64,000 nucleotides of DNA from Haloplanus ruber (GCF_024494725.1 NZ_JANHDK010000003.1:186001-250000), one strand, 5' to 3'; positions 1 through 8,255 are shown, counted from the first letter of the stretch. Notes: generated by a model not told the origin, from the letters alone. A program made the numbers and translations.

Positions 1-2
1 CG

Positions 3-377
3 GCGGCGTCGTTCCCGATGGTGACCGCGTCGTCGTGGTCGACTGACGGCGTCTGGACGGCGCGGCTGGCAGTGCCAAGCGGCGCCACGCCCGGCACCTA
101 CACGATTGAGGTCGACGACGGCGAGAACACGGTCACCCGGGCGGTCGTGGTGGAGCGGACGCCGACGGCCACCCCGACGCCGACGCCGACGGAGCGTCCG
201 ACCGCCACCGCGACGGCGACACGGACGCCGACGGCGACGACACAACCGGCCACTTCGACCGCTACCGCGACGACGGCCGCATCCCCGACGAGCGGCGGTG
301 GTCCCGGCTTCGGGCCGCTCGCGTCCGTGGTGGCGTTCGCGCTTCTCGCGCTGGCGGCGGCGGCCCGGCGGCGCTGA
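3..377 (+). CDS. PGF-CTERM surface protein, C-terminal part (runs off the left edge)
   Basis: The frame is open from the window edge, so only the C-terminal part is seen. It shows the end of a beta-rich extracellular domain, a Thr/Pro-rich linker of TPT/TAT repeats typical of O-glycosylated haloarchaeal surface proteins, then a PGF-CTERM tail: GGGPGFGP, a hydrophobic segment and a terminal Arg cluster. In this class archaeosortase A removes the tail and attaches lipid, so the protein should be displayed on the cell surface. The ATG at 18 is internal and should not be taken as the start. The stop lies 5 nt from the convergent MFS gene. Confidence 0.85.
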   Translation, partial: AASFPMVTASSWSTDGVWTARLAVPSGATPGTYTIEVDDGENTVTRAVVVERTPTATPTPTPTERPTATATATRTPTATTQPATSTATATTAASPTSGGGPGFGPLASVVAFALLALAAAARRR

Positions 378-382
378 CGCCG

Positions 383-1558
383 TCACGCCCGGCCGAGTTC
401 GACACCGAATCGGCGGAAGGCGGGAAGCGTCGCCGCCGCGAGCGTGATTTCGAGACCGCCGACAGCCAGGAACGCGGCGCGGTAGCCGTAGGCGTCGGCG
501 ACGAGGCCGCCGGCGACGATGCCGACGAGGAAGCCGACGCTCCCGGCGATGTTGAAGCCGGCCATGGCGACGCCGCGTCGCTCCGGGTCCGCGAGGTCCG
601 TCACCAGCGCCAGCGTCGCCGGCGCCATGAACGCCCCGAGAACGCCCACGAGCACCATCCCCGCTTGGGCGGCCCGCAGCCCCGGCACGACGCCGACGAG
701 AATCACTGCCCCACCGTACAGCGCCGACCCGCCGACGATGGGCAGCGTCCGGCCGATCCGATCCGAAACGACGCCGAAGGGGTACTGCAACAGGGCGAAG
801 GGGGCGAAAAACAGCGCGAGCGTCAACCCTGTCGCACCCGGACTCAGACCGAAGACGGTGCGGAAATAGAGGGTGCCGACCAGCGAGAAGAACCCGGCGG
901 TGAGCCGATCAGCGAAGCCGAAACAGTAGGGGAGCGCGAGCCGCGGCGTCCGGCGGAGGCCGGCAAGCGGCGACGCGCGCTCGCGGGCGTCGGGCGCCCG
1001 ATCCACCACGAACGGCACACAGAGCGCCACCAAGACGAAGACGCCGCTCGCCACATACAGGGGAACGAACGGCCCCAGCGCGTAGAGTGCGCCGCCGACG
1101 GGGGCGCCCGTGGCCGTCCCGAGGCCGATAGCGATGCCCGCGGCGCCCATGTTGCGCCCGTGTGATCCTTCCAGGTCCATGAGCATCGTCATCGACAGGG
1201 AGAAGGCGCCGACGACGACTGCCCCTTGGAACGCCCGAAGCGCCAGCACGGCGGCGAAGGTCAGGCCCAGAACGCCGGGTAGGACCGCGAGCAGGGCGTA
1301 GCCGAGGGCGCCGAGCGTGGCGCCCGCGGCCACGAACGGCACTCGACGCCCGGCGGCATCGCTCGCCACGCCCCAGGGCACCGCGAAGACGACGAACGCC
1401 GCAAACTCGACAGCCAGGAACCACATGCTCGCGTCGAGGGCCGTCGTGGCGCCGAGCGCATCGACGAGCGCGTCGATCCCTGGATAGAGGAGGACCTGCG
1501 CGAACAGTGTCGCATAGACGACGCCGGCGAGCGCGACGCGACTGCGGGTCCGGGACAC
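383..1558 (-). CDS. MFS transporter
   Basis: A 391-residue integral membrane protein with about 12 hydrophobic segments in two halves. The loop GVASDAAGRR between early helices, matched by GVVSDRIGR in the second half, is the major facilitator signature, repeated as expected from the internal duplication. The length is normal for a 12-TM MFS protein. It should move a small solute or drug across the cytoplasmic membrane using an ion gradient; the substrate cannot be read from sequence. The start is GTG (CAC at 1556-1558). It is a single gene, convergent with the surface protein and divergent from the oxidoreductase at 1761. Confidence 0.88.
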   Translation of the reverse strand: MSRTRSRVALAGVVYATLFAQVLLYPGIDALVDALGATTALDASMWFLAVEFAAFVVFAVPWGVASDAAGRRVPFVAAGATLGALGYALLAVLPGVLGLTFAAVLALRAFQGAVVVGAFSLSMTMLMDLEGSHGRNMGAAGIAIGLGTATGAPVGGALYALGPFVPLYVASGVFVLVALCVPFVVDRAPDARERASPLAGLRRTPRLALPYCFGFADRLTAGFFSLVGTLYFRTVFGLSPGATGLTLALFFAPFALLQYPFGVVSDRIGRTLPIVGGSALYGGAVILVGVVPGLRAAQAGMVLVGVLGAFMAPATLALVTDLADPERRGVAMAGFNIAGSVGFLVGIVAGGLVADAYGYRAAFLAVGGLEITLAAATLPAFRRFGVELGRA

Positions 1559-1760
1559 GACTCTCCGTCGTCGAAACGCAGGCGCCCACCGTCTACTGTC
1601 TTTCGGGACGGCGAGTTGTGACGAACTCTAGACGGAGTTCAGTCGGAGCTTGAAAAACCCATTACCCGGTGGCACACCTCGATTCGGGTATGCGTCCACC
1701 GACTCGCCCCGACACGTCCGGTCGCGCGCCGAACCACTGTCCCCGCCCGAGGAGGCTGCC

Positions 1761-3260
1761 ATGATCCCCGCCGCGTGGCGGGCCCGCCTGGCCGCCGCCA
1801 CCGTCGCGCTGACGGGTGGAATCGCCGCCGTCGCCGGGTCGTACGCCGTCGTCGGCGGCACGCCGACCTTCGTCGCGGCACCGGTCGCCAACCTGACCAA
1901 CACGCTCGCGCCCGCCGCTCTCGTCACGTTCGCCATCACCGTCCTCGGTGATCTGGGGAGCAAACTGGCCTACGCGTCGGGGCTGGCGGCGACGGCCGCC
2001 CTCCTCGGTGTCGCGGTTGCGCTCGGACGGACCGCTGCGACGCGGGCCGGCCAATCCCTGCTCGCGCCAGCCGCCGTCGCCGTCGTCGTCGGCGCCCTCG
2101 CCGCCATCCTGGTCGGCGCGGCCGACTCAGCGGTCGGCGCGGCCGTCGGCGCAGCGCTGGTGACGACTGTCGCGGGCTTCGGGGCCGGTGCCGACGCCAG
2201 CCCTCGCACCGACACCGACGCCGGTGCCGCCCCCGACGACGCACGCCGGGCGCTCCTCTCGTCTGCCGCTGCTCTCGCTCTCGGCGTCGTCGGCGTCGGC
2301 GGCCGGCGGGTGCTCGCCCCTGCCGATCCCGTCCCGAGGCAACCCGTTCCGGACGACGTGGCAGCCCTGCTCGACGAGGCCGCGACGAAATCGCTGGACG
2401 TCGAGGGGTTGGAGCCGCTGGTCAGTGACCGCTTCTATCAGGTCGACGTCGCCAACGTCGACCCCGACCCCGCCCGTGAGGACTGGTCGCTCCGGATTCA
2501 CGGCGCCGTCGACGAGGAGGCGACCTACGACATCGACGACGTGGAGGCGATGGACCACGACCACCGGTTCGTCTCGCTTCGGTGTGTCGGGGAGAACCTC
2601 AACGGCCGGAAACTCGACACCGCGCTCTGGACGGGCGTCCCTCTGTCCGAGATACTCGACCCCGTCGACCTCCAAGGTGAGTACGTGATGCTCCGCGCCG
2701 CCGACGGGTTCTACGAGGAGTTCCCCGTCGAAGCGCTGAGGGATGGCTTTCTGGCCGTCGGCATGAACGGTCAGCCGCTCCCACGCGGTCACGGCGCGCC
2801 GGCGCGGGCGCTGATTCCCGGTCATTGGGGCGAGATCAACGTCAAGTGGCTCACCGAAATCGAGATTCTGGACGAACCGGCGACGGGCTACTGGGAAGAG
2901 CGCGGGTGGCACGGCACTGGCCCGGTCAACACTGTCGCGAAGCTCTGGGCGCGGAACCGCCTCGACGACGGGCACATCGAGGTGGCTGGCCCGGCCTACG
3001 CCGGGACCCGCGGGATCCGGGCTGTCGAGGTGTCGACCGATGGCGGCGACACCTGGACCCAGGCCGACCTTTCAGAGCCACTCCCCGGCGAGGACGTGTG
3101 GCGGCAGTGGGTCCACCGCTACGACGCCGCCGGTCCCCACGAGGTGGTCGTCCGCGCTATCGACGACACCGGAACCGTCCAGCCGGCGGACGAGGCCGAC
3201 GCCTTCCCCAACGGACCGAGCGGGTGGGTGTCCGAATCGGTCGACCCCGCGTCCCTGTGA
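1761..3260 (+). CDS. Membrane-anchored molybdopterin oxidoreductase (sulfite oxidase family)
   Basis: About 499 residues from ATG 1761; the frame is open further upstream, but the membrane domain begins at this Met. Residues 1 to about 190 form a hydrophobic domain of several helices. A soluble SUOX/MsrP-like catalytic domain follows. SLRCVGENLNG puts the likely molybdenum-ligating cysteine at Cys275, and GHGAPARALIPGHWG is the conserved cofactor-binding stretch. The C-terminal about 110 residues (EVSTDGGDTW and onward) match the Ig-like Mo-co dimerisation domain. It probably oxidises or reduces a sulfur or N/S-oxide substrate at the membrane; the electron partner is unknown. The substrate remains open. 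Confidence 0.85.
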   Translation: MIPAAWRARLAAATVALTGGIAAVAGSYAVVGGTPTFVAAPVANLTNTLAPAALVTFAITVLGDLGSKLAYASGLAATAALLGVAVALGRTAATRAGQSLLAPAAVAVVVGALAAILVGAADSAVGAAVGAALVTTVAGFGAGADASPRTDTDAGAAPDDARRALLSSAAALALGVVGVGGRRVLAPADPVPRQPVPDDVAALLDEAATKSLDVEGLEPLVSDRFYQVDVANVDPDPAREDWSLRIHGAVDEEATYDIDDVEAMDHDHRFVSLRCVGENLNGRKLDTALWTGVPLSEILDPVDLQGEYVMLRAADGFYEEFPVEALRDGFLAVGMNGQPLPRGHGAPARALIPGHWGEINVKWLTEIEILDEPATGYWEERGWHGTGPVNTVAKLWARNRLDDGHIEVAGPAYAGTRGIRAVEVSTDGGDTWTQADLSEPLPGEDVWRQWVHRYDAAGPHEVVVRAIDDTGTVQPADEADAFPNGPSGWVSESVDPASL

Positions 3261-3308
3261 CGGGCGAACGGTTTTCCCCGTGCCACCCACACCACTCTAC
3301 GGCCGCTG

Positions 3309-3581
3309 ATGGAGAAGGCACTCTGGTACTTACTCGCCGGGACGCGCGGCGGGAAAAACCGCGCGCGGATCATCCGTCTCCTCGACGAGCGGCCGCGCAA
3401 CGCCAACCAACTACACGAGGAACTCGGCCTCGATTACAACTCCGTCCGCCACCACCTCGACATGCTCGAAGATCACGACGTGATCGAGAGCGGCGATCAG
3501 GAGTACGGTCGGCTCTACTTCCTCACCGACCGCTTCGACCGACACCGAGACCGTTTCGAGGAGATCACGGAACACGTCTAA
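3309..3581 (+). CDS. Small winged-helix transcriptional regulator (ArsR-like)
   Basis: A 90-residue protein that is essentially one winged helix-turn-helix. RARIIRLLDERP is the first helix region, NANQLHEELGLDYNSVRHHLDMLEDHDVIES is the turn and recognition helix, and EYGRLYFLTD is the wing. A short charged helix that may serve dimerisation follows. No metal-binding cysteines are visible, so it is unlikely to be a classical ArsR sensor. The stop is one base from the next ATG (3583), so it is co-transcribed with the small membrane protein downstream; such wHTH plus membrane pairs recur in haloarchaea. Its target is unknown. Confidence 0.82.
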   Translation: MEKALWYLLAGTRGGKNRARIIRLLDERPRNANQLHEELGLDYNSVRHHLDMLEDHDVIESGDQEYGRLYFLTDRFDRHRDRFEEITEHV

Positions 3582-3582
3582 C

Positions 3583-3882
3583 ATGCCACTAATGACCCCC
3601 ACGCTGTCGATAGCGAGCGCCCTCTCGGGGCTGAACATCGCGCTGCTGGCCGCGCTGCTGGTCGTCTGGTGGCGCAACTACCGACAGTTCGGCACGCCGC
3701 TTACGCTCGGACTCGTCGCCTTCGCCGTCGTCCTCGCCGTCGAAAATGTCGTCGCCATCGGCTTTTTCTTCAGCTCCGGTATGCTGTACGCCGCCGATCA
3801 GACCGCCCAGATGGCCGTCCTCACCATGCGTGCCCTGCAGTTCGTCGCGCTCGCGTTCCTCACCTACGTGACCTTGCGGTGA
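3583..3882 (+). CDS. Small membrane protein, three TM segments, paired with the wHTH gene
   Basis: 99 residues with three hydrophobic helices: SGLNIALLAALLVVWW, LTLGLVAFAVVLAVENVVAIGFFF and AVLTMRALQFVALAFLTYV. No catalytic motif is visible. It starts one base after the stop of the wHTH gene, so the two are almost certainly translated from one message. The membrane protein may feed a signal to the regulator, but this rests only on adjacency. A conserved-hypothetical label is safest. Confidence 0.75.
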   Translation: MPLMTPTLSIASALSGLNIALLAALLVVWWRNYRQFGTPLTLGLVAFAVVLAVENVVAIGFFFSSGMLYAADQTAQMAVLTMRALQFVALAFLTYVTLR

Positions 3883-3890
3883 ACATAAGT
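3883..3890 (+). promoter_or_regulatory. TATA-like box for the 3913 gene
   Basis: ACATAAGT is centred 26 nt before ATG 3913, the spacing of a leaderless haloarchaeal promoter. It favours 3913 over the in-frame GTG at 3898. Confidence 0.5.
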
Positions 3891-3912
3891 CGTCTGCGTG
3901 ACATCCCTCCGT

Positions 3913-4104
3913 ATGGCCCGCGATGCCCTCCTCGACACCGAGACGAAGATCATCGTCCTGTTCATGCTTCTCGGGCTCACGTCGTGGTATCTCGCTCAAC
4001 AGGTAACGACGAGTCGCGTCGTGAGCTTCGCGGCGCTGATCGGCGTCGGCGTCCTCGCACCGACGCTGATCAACGAGTGGCGGCGTCGGCAGTCGGCGGA
4101 CTAG
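3913..4104 (+). CDS. Small two-TM membrane protein
   Basis: 63 residues from ATG 3913. Two hydrophobic segments (IIVLFMLLGLTSWYLA and VVSFAALIGVGVLAPTLI) are followed by a short basic tail, NEWRRRQ. The start is preferred over an in-frame GTG 15 nt upstream because a TATA-like box sits at the leaderless distance. No known family is recognised with certainty. It lies just after the wHTH/membrane pair but has its own promoter. Confidence 0.65.
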   Translation: MARDALLDTETKIIVLFMLLGLTSWYLAQQVTTSRVVSFAALIGVGVLAPTLINEWRRRQSAD

Positions 4105-4249
4105 CTCGTATCGAACGCCCCGTGATCCTCCGACGCGAGACGACTCCGCTCGTCGCCGGCGGATCGACACGGCAGCCGGTAGGCGGTGAGCGCCGCCGCC
4201 GCCGACACGAGGAAAAACTACCAACCGGGACCGACCGACTGGTCGCCGA

Positions 4250-4429
4250 TCACTGCGTCGGCTCGACCGTCAGGTCGCTCGCGATCCAGCCGTCGGTGTT
4301 GTCGCTCTCCATGAAGACGGTGCGGCCGGGACAGCTCTCACAGACCGACACCGTCGGCCGGTCGGGAAACTCCGGTTCGGGCGCTGACTCCGACTCGTCG
4401 TCCGTCCCCGACTGGGTTCCAGTGGTCAT
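4250..4429 (-). CDS. Small CxxC (half zinc ribbon) protein, 59 aa
   Basis: An ORF from CAT 4427-4429 to the stop at 4250-4252. The N-terminal half is acidic and disordered (SGTDDESESAPEPE). The core is VCESCPGRTVFMES followed by GWIASDLTVEP. One CxxC pair suggests a half zinc ribbon that would bind zinc as a dimer, or a degenerate ribbon. Haloarchaea encode many such zinc-ribbon microproteins. The AT-rich stretch upstream (TTTTTATTTTAGG, read on the minus strand) fits a promoter. The function is unknown. Confidence 0.65.
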   Translation of the reverse strand: MTTGTQSGTDDESESAPEPEFPDRPTVSVCESCPGRTVFMESDNTDGWIASDLTVEPTQ

Positions 4430-4536
4430 CGCGAGTCTTTAGGGAGACCTAAAATAAAAAGGGTGTGGTTCCGACACCCCGTCTCTCACGTATCGTGACC
4501 GCGACGCATTTGTACCCGTGGATGGATCGCCCAGAT

Positions 4537-4827
4537 ATGTATCGGGACGTGCTCGGCTGGGTCGCCACGCTCCTCGCGGTCACGGTTTTCGCACCGATCT
4601 TTCTGTATCTGATCACCGGTGCCGCCGTCGGCTTTCTGGTCTCCTGTTCGGGTGGTCCGGCAGGGACGATGGTCGTCGGCGCCTCCGGCGCCGAGAGCCT
4701 GCAACTCTCCTGTTCGGCGGTTCGGACGCTGGTGAAGACGGCGGTTGCCGTCGGCGGCGGTGCCGCGGCGACGGTTGGCGTCGCCATCGTCGCCGTTGCG
4801 GATCTCGTTCGAAGCACCCGCCACTGA
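4537..4827 (+). CDS. Small membrane protein with two TM helices
   Basis: About 96 residues from ATG 4537 (alternatives at 4522 and 4465). Two hydrophobic segments, VATLLAVTVFAPIFLYLITGAAVGFLV and VKTAVAVGGGAAATVGVAIVAVADLV, flank a Ser/Gly loop with two cysteines (SCSGG, LSCSA). A TTTGTA element around 4510 supports leaderless transcription from about 4537. The two loop cysteines could form a disulfide outside the cell, which is inference. No family is recognised. Confidence 0.6.
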   Translation: MYRDVLGWVATLLAVTVFAPIFLYLITGAAVGFLVSCSGGPAGTMVVGASGAESLQLSCSAVRTLVKTAVAVGGGAAATVGVAIVAVADLVRSTRH

Positions 4828-4972
4828 TTCGGTGCGGCGTTTTGTGGCGTAATCGTCTCCGGCGAGTCGAAACCGGTGTGTGCCTGACTTGGCGGGGTGG
4901 ACGGTCGAACCGGTGGCTCACCGGCGACTCATCTCGGATCGGGGTGGCCACCGGTCGCCGACGAGTCTGCTG

Positions 4973-5101
4973 TTACGCGGGTGATGATACCGGATGTACC
5001 TCCCAGCAGTCCGGACACTCCGCGTGGGTCGGCCGTTCGTCCTCCGGAGCGACAATCCGTCGCCGCGGGATCCTGGTTCCGCAGTTCGGACACCGTAACA
5101 T
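4973..5101 (-). CDS. 42-aa zinc-finger microprotein with two CPxC motifs
   Basis: A short ORF from CAT 5099-5101 to the stop at 4973-4975. It encodes MLRCPNCG near the N terminus and ECPDCWEVHP near the C terminus, separated by an Arg-rich then acidic linker. Two CxxC knuckles about 28 residues apart form a complete zinc ribbon. Haloarchaea carry many such CPxCG microproteins, some regulating stress or lifestyle changes; this one's role is unknown. The paired motifs make chance unlikely. Confidence 0.7.
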   Translation of the reverse strand: MLRCPNCGTRIPRRRIVAPEDERPTHAECPDCWEVHPVSSPA

Positions 5102-5204
5102 AGGGGAGTGGGGAGCGTGTGACACTGTCCCCACTGGCGGTACGCGTTCGCCGTCGCATAGTTAATCGGCCCTTACCGGGTTTCGGGGAGTACCTGAATC
5201 GGCT

Positions 5205-5648
5205 TCAGAGCAGGACTCCGCCGATGACGAGCAAGCCGACGCCCGCGACGGCCGCCGCGGTGAGAAATGGCGTCGCCGCCCGTGCCGGCTCTCGGACCTT
5301 CCGCTCGTCCAGTCCATCGACGAGTCGGCCCGATCCGACTTCGATCAGGCCGCTCATGCCGAACCAAAGCACCACCATCGCGACGACGAGGTAGCCACGC
5401 GGCGAGCCCAGTAGGCTCTCGGCCGTATACCGCGTTCCCGCGAGGTGCCCGCCGGTCAGCAGGAGCACCAGCGACGAGACGCGCGACCACGTCCGAAACC
5501 GGCCGATCAGCGACCGGAGCGGCGCCGCATCGAAGTCGCCGTCCCGCGCCGCGGGCAGCAGCCCCCGCGCGAGGAAAAGTACGCTTCCAGCCCACAGCCC
5601 GGCGAACAACAGGTGTATCGCGTTTATCGCCGTGTCGATGGTCGCCAT
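5205..5648 (-). CDS. CopD-like four-TM membrane protein
   Basis: About 147 residues (start 5648 or 5654; the two Met codons are two apart) with four hydrophobic helices. The first carries AIHLLFAGLWAGSVLFL, a His in a helix followed by a G-x-W motif, as in the CopD/DUF2269-like family. The second and third are VLLLTGGHLAGT and LVVAMVVLWFGMSGLIE. Relatives are linked to copper or heme handling, but no metal site is demonstrated here. It stands alone, about 115 nt from tRNA-Ser. Confidence 0.7.
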   Translation of the reverse strand: MATIDTAINAIHLLFAGLWAGSVLFLARGLLPAARDGDFDAAPLRSLIGRFRTWSRVSSLVLLLTGGHLAGTRYTAESLLGSPRGYLVVAMVVLWFGMSGLIEVGSGRLVDGLDERKVREPARAATPFLTAAAVAGVGLLVIGGVLL

Positions 5649-5762
5649 GCCCACCGCTGGGAACGCGGGTGACTTGAATCCGGGGAATCCCGCGAGCGCC
5701 GGGATCGACCGCCCGCGGTGAACCGAAACGGATTAAACGCCCGCTCTCCCATCAATGGACGA

Positions 5763-5847
5763 GCCGAGGTAGCCTAGCCCGGCCAAGGCGGTTGCTTCGA
5801 GAGCAACTGTCCGTCAGGACTCGTGAGTTCAAATCTCACCCTCGGCG
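5763..5847 (+). tRNA. tRNA-Ser (anticodon CGA)
   Basis: It folds as a class II tRNA. The acceptor is GCCGAGG/CCTCGGC with discriminator G. The anticodon stem is GTTGC/GCAAC with loop TTCGAGA, giving anticodon CGA (reads UCG). The extra arm is a long variable stem, GTCC/GGAC. The T stem is GTGAG/CTCAC with loop TTCAAAT. No CCA is encoded and no intron is seen. The 3' 19 nt overlap the 3' end of the convergent osmC-like gene, whose stop codon lies in the T loop. Confidence 0.95.
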
Positions 5848-6347
5848 CTTTCTTCGAACGTCCACTCGGTCGTCACGTCCGGCGAGTCGACGAGCGTCCG
5901 GTAGACGACGCAGTATCGCTCGGTCGCGTCCCGGATCGACGCCGCCGTCTCCGGATCTATCGCCCCTCGCAGCGTCACGTCCATCCGGAGCGCCTGAAAT
6001 CCGACCGGCACGTCGGCGACACCCATCGTCCCCCGCAGGTCAAGGTCGCCCTCCACCGCGACCGACACGTCGGCCGCGGCGCCCATGTTTTCGATCACCG
6101 CCTGCGCGGTCAACTGCGAACAGGCCGCGAGTGCGCCGAGCAGTAGGTCACCCGAGCACGCCGCCGTGCCCGACCCGCCGGCACCTTCGTGGAGTTGTGC
6201 CTCGTAGACGGCTTCGCCAACCTCGACGCTACAGCTCGTCGTGTCCGCCCGTTCTCCCGTCGCCGTCAGCGTCACCTGCGCCGCCTCGGGGTCCCGCTCG
6301 TACGTCTCCTTCAGCGGTGCCTGTGTCTCGCGGAGGTTCTCTGTCAT
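5829..6347 (-). CDS. OsmC family protein
   Basis: About 172 residues from ATG 6347 (MTENLRETQ). OsmC/Ohr proteins reduce organic hydroperoxides with two reactive cysteines. Here DTTSCSVEVG precedes GTAACSGDLLLGALAACSQLTAQ, the conserved OsmC helix with its cysteines, and ERYCVVYRTL carries a third conserved cysteine position. The length is normal. A longer upstream frame exists but would overlap the divergent promoter region. The last codons and stop lie inside tRNA-Ser on the other strand. Peroxide or other thiol-linked detoxification is likely; the substrate is not known. Confidence 0.85.
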   Translation of the reverse strand: MTENLRETQAPLKETYERDPEAAQVTLTATGERADTTSCSVEVGEAVYEAQLHEGAGGSGTAACSGDLLLGALAACSQLTAQAVIENMGAAADVSVAVEGDLDLRGTMGVADVPVGFQALRMDVTLRGAIDPETAASIRDATERYCVVYRTLVDSPDVTTEWTFEESAEGEI

Positions 6348-6401
6348 ATGTCGACATGAAACACACAAGCTCAAAAAGGGTTCCCGCCCGCTCGGACCAG
6401 G

Positions 6402-6409
6402 GATATATG
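6402..6409 (+). promoter_or_regulatory. TATA box of the luciferase-like gene
   Basis: GATATATG is centred about 28 nt before ATG 6434 and suggests a leaderless start. Confidence 0.65.
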
Positions 6410-6433
6410 CCCTCTCCGCACCCACGCGCCGGT

Positions 6434-7411
6434 ATGACACTCGGACGCGGCGTCGTGCTCCCCGACGGGCCGGTGCCCGACGCCCGCGACTTCGCCGTTC
6501 GGTGTGAGTCGCTCGGCTACGACGCCTGCTGGGTCGGCGAACTCTGGGGACGGGACGCCTTCGTCACGCTGACCGCCGTCGCCGGTGCCGTCGACGACCT
6601 CACCCTCGGGACCGCCATCGTCAACGTCTTCTCCCGATCCCCGGCGACGCTCGCGGCCGCGGCGTCGTCGCTCGCGGCTGTCGCACCGGCGGGCGTCCGC
6701 CTCGGGGTCGGACCGAGTACGCCGACGGCGGTCGAGGGCCTCCACGGGCGCGACTACGGCCGCCCGGTACGGCGTCTTCACGAGACGGCCGAACTCGTCG
6801 CCGCCCTCGCCGGCGGTTCGGGCCGCGTCGACTACGACGGCGAAACGGTCTCAGTCGCCGACGTTCCGGCGCTCGATTCCGACGTCCCCGTCTACACCGC
6901 GGCGCTCGGTCCCGCGGCCCGCCGGGCGACCGGTCGCGTTGCCGACGGCTGGCTGCCGCACAACGTCCCCTTCCAAAACTTGGCCGAGGCCTTCGAGACG
7001 GTGGCTGCGACGGCCCGCGAGGCCGGCCGCGACCCCGACTCGATCACCGTCGCCCCCTACGTCCCCGCGGTGGTCGACGACGACCCCGCCGTTGCTCGTG
7101 ACGCGATTCGCGACCACCTCGCGTACTACGTCGGCAGCGGCGAGGGATACCGACGCGCCGTCGCAACGGTGTTTCCCGACGCGGCCGAGCGGGTCGCTGC
7201 GGCGTGGGCGGACGGGGATCGCGACGCCGCGCGGGCGGCCGTCACCGCCGAGATGGTCGACGCGCTGGGGGTCGCTGGCCGGCCCGAGACGGCGCGCGAG
7301 CGGTTTCACGAGGTGGCGTCACTCGGCGTGGTCGACCACCCCATCGTGGTCATCCCGGACGGCGTCGACGACGCGACGGCCGAGCGAACCGTCGCGGCGC
7401 TTGCCCCTTAG
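6434..7411 (+). CDS. Luciferase-like (LLM class) F420/flavin-dependent oxidoreductase
   Basis: A 325-residue protein with a bacterial-luciferase TIM barrel. Near the N terminus are ESLGYDACWVGE and LTLGTAIVNVFSRSPATLAAAASSL. GVRLGVGPSTP and GRDYGRPVRRLHETAEL complete the hallmark of the Mer/F420-dependent branch. GRVADGWLPHNV is near residue 170. Homologues use F420 or FMN to reduce or oxidise small molecules; the substrate is not predictable. The start at 6434 fits the TATA box at 6402-6409. It is divergent from osmC and its stop overlaps that of nob1 by 4 nt. Confidence 0.88.
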   Translation: MTLGRGVVLPDGPVPDARDFAVRCESLGYDACWVGELWGRDAFVTLTAVAGAVDDLTLGTAIVNVFSRSPATLAAAASSLAAVAPAGVRLGVGPSTPTAVEGLHGRDYGRPVRRLHETAELVAALAGGSGRVDYDGETVSVADVPALDSDVPVYTAALGPAARRATGRVADGWLPHNVPFQNLAEAFETVAATAREAGRDPDSITVAPYVPAVVDDDPAVARDAIRDHLAYYVGSGEGYRRAVATVFPDAAERVAAAWADGDRDAARAAVTAEMVDALGVAGRPETARERFHEVASLGVVDHPIVVIPDGVDDATAERTVAALAP

Positions 7412-7866
7412 GCGGGGTTCTTCCGCGAGAGGTCGCTTCCGCAGATCGGACAGCGGTCGCGGTGGTCGTCAAACTCGCGGCCACAGCCCTGACACTGGAA
7501 GCGCCACTCGCGCTGTTCGGAGATACCCTCGCGGGCGATCACCTCGACGACGACACCGAGGTGTTCCGCGACGTTCTGCATCGCGTAGTCGTCGGTGACG
7601 AGCGTCCCGTCGAGTTCGAAGGCGGCGGCGATCAGGCGCACGTCGGTGTCGGAGAGTTCCTCGGCGTCGCCCGTCTCGACGGCCGCGCGTTCGATGGTCT
7701 CGACGGTGTTGTCGGCCGGGATGTGGATGTGCATCCCCGCGCCCTCCATCGCGTCGTAGCGGTAGGCGCTCTCGTCTTCGAGTTCCTCCTCGACGGCGGG
7801 AATCGAGGCCATCTCCTCGGTGGTGTGATACTCGTGGATGAACGCAGAAGAGTCGAGAACGTGCAT
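7408..7866 (-). CDS. nob1: rRNA maturation endonuclease Nob1
   Basis: A 152-residue PIN-domain nuclease with a C-terminal zinc ribbon, the archaeal Nob1 layout. Nob1 makes the final cut at the 3' end of 16S rRNA in pre-30S particles. The PIN acidic residues are visible in VLDSSAFIHEY, SDTDVRLIAAA and TLVTDDYAMQNVA. The ribbon is CQGCGREF...CPICGSDL. It starts at 7866, directly against the stop of the PRC-barrel gene, so the two form an operon. The translation factor aIF5B is divergent, giving a small ribosome-related neighbourhood. Confidence 0.93.
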   Translation of the reverse strand: MHVLDSSAFIHEYHTTEEMASIPAVEEELEDESAYRYDAMEGAGMHIHIPADNTVETIERAAVETGDAEELSDTDVRLIAAAFELDGTLVTDDYAMQNVAEHLGVVVEVIAREGISEQREWRFQCQGCGREFDDHRDRCPICGSDLSRKNPA

Positions 7867-8112
7867 CTACCGGTCGATGACGATGTAATCTTTCACGGCT
7901 TGCACGCGCGAGACGGAGACGTGGAGTCGCCCCTGTTCGTCCTGTTGGAATCGGGAGTCGGCGGCGGGAAACTCCTCGTTCGGGGAGACCAGAAGGTCGT
8001 TCAGGGCGCCCGTCTTCAGGTTCATGGTGATGTTGTACAGCATGCCGAGTTCCGTCCCGTCGGAGCCCATCACGGACTTCCCCGAGAGATTTTCGGCGAG
8101 TACGTCGGACAT
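7867..8112 (-). CDS. PRC-barrel domain protein
   Basis: 81 residues from ATG 8112 (MSDVLAENLSG). The whole protein is one PRC-barrel: GKSVMGSDGTELGMLYNITMNLKTGALNDLLVSP is the conserved first half, and VKDYIVIDR is the final strand. Small PRC-barrel proteins in Euryarchaeota are tied to RNA and ribosome biology, and some, such as CdpB, to cell division. The gene abuts nob1 with no gap, which favours an RNA or ribosome link here. A longer upstream frame has no good start support. Confidence 0.85.
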   Translation of the reverse strand: MSDVLAENLSGKSVMGSDGTELGMLYNITMNLKTGALNDLLVSPNEEFPAADSRFQQDEQGRLHVSVSRVQAVKDYIVIDR

Positions 8113-8255
8113 GAGTGGGACATTCGCGGGGATGACCTTAAACGCCACGGGGTCGTCGGCCACCCGTCGGACACCGGTGCCACGCCGGCATGTTGAAAGA
8201 CTTAACTTCGGTCCACGGCTTTCCGGGAACAAGCAACGTTCTGCCGGGGGATATC

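Noticed and set aside
1650-1760. N-terminal extension of the Moco oxidoreductase frame
   Set aside because: The extra 37 residues are polar and Pro/Arg-rich without family similarity; the membrane domain begins at the Met at 1761.
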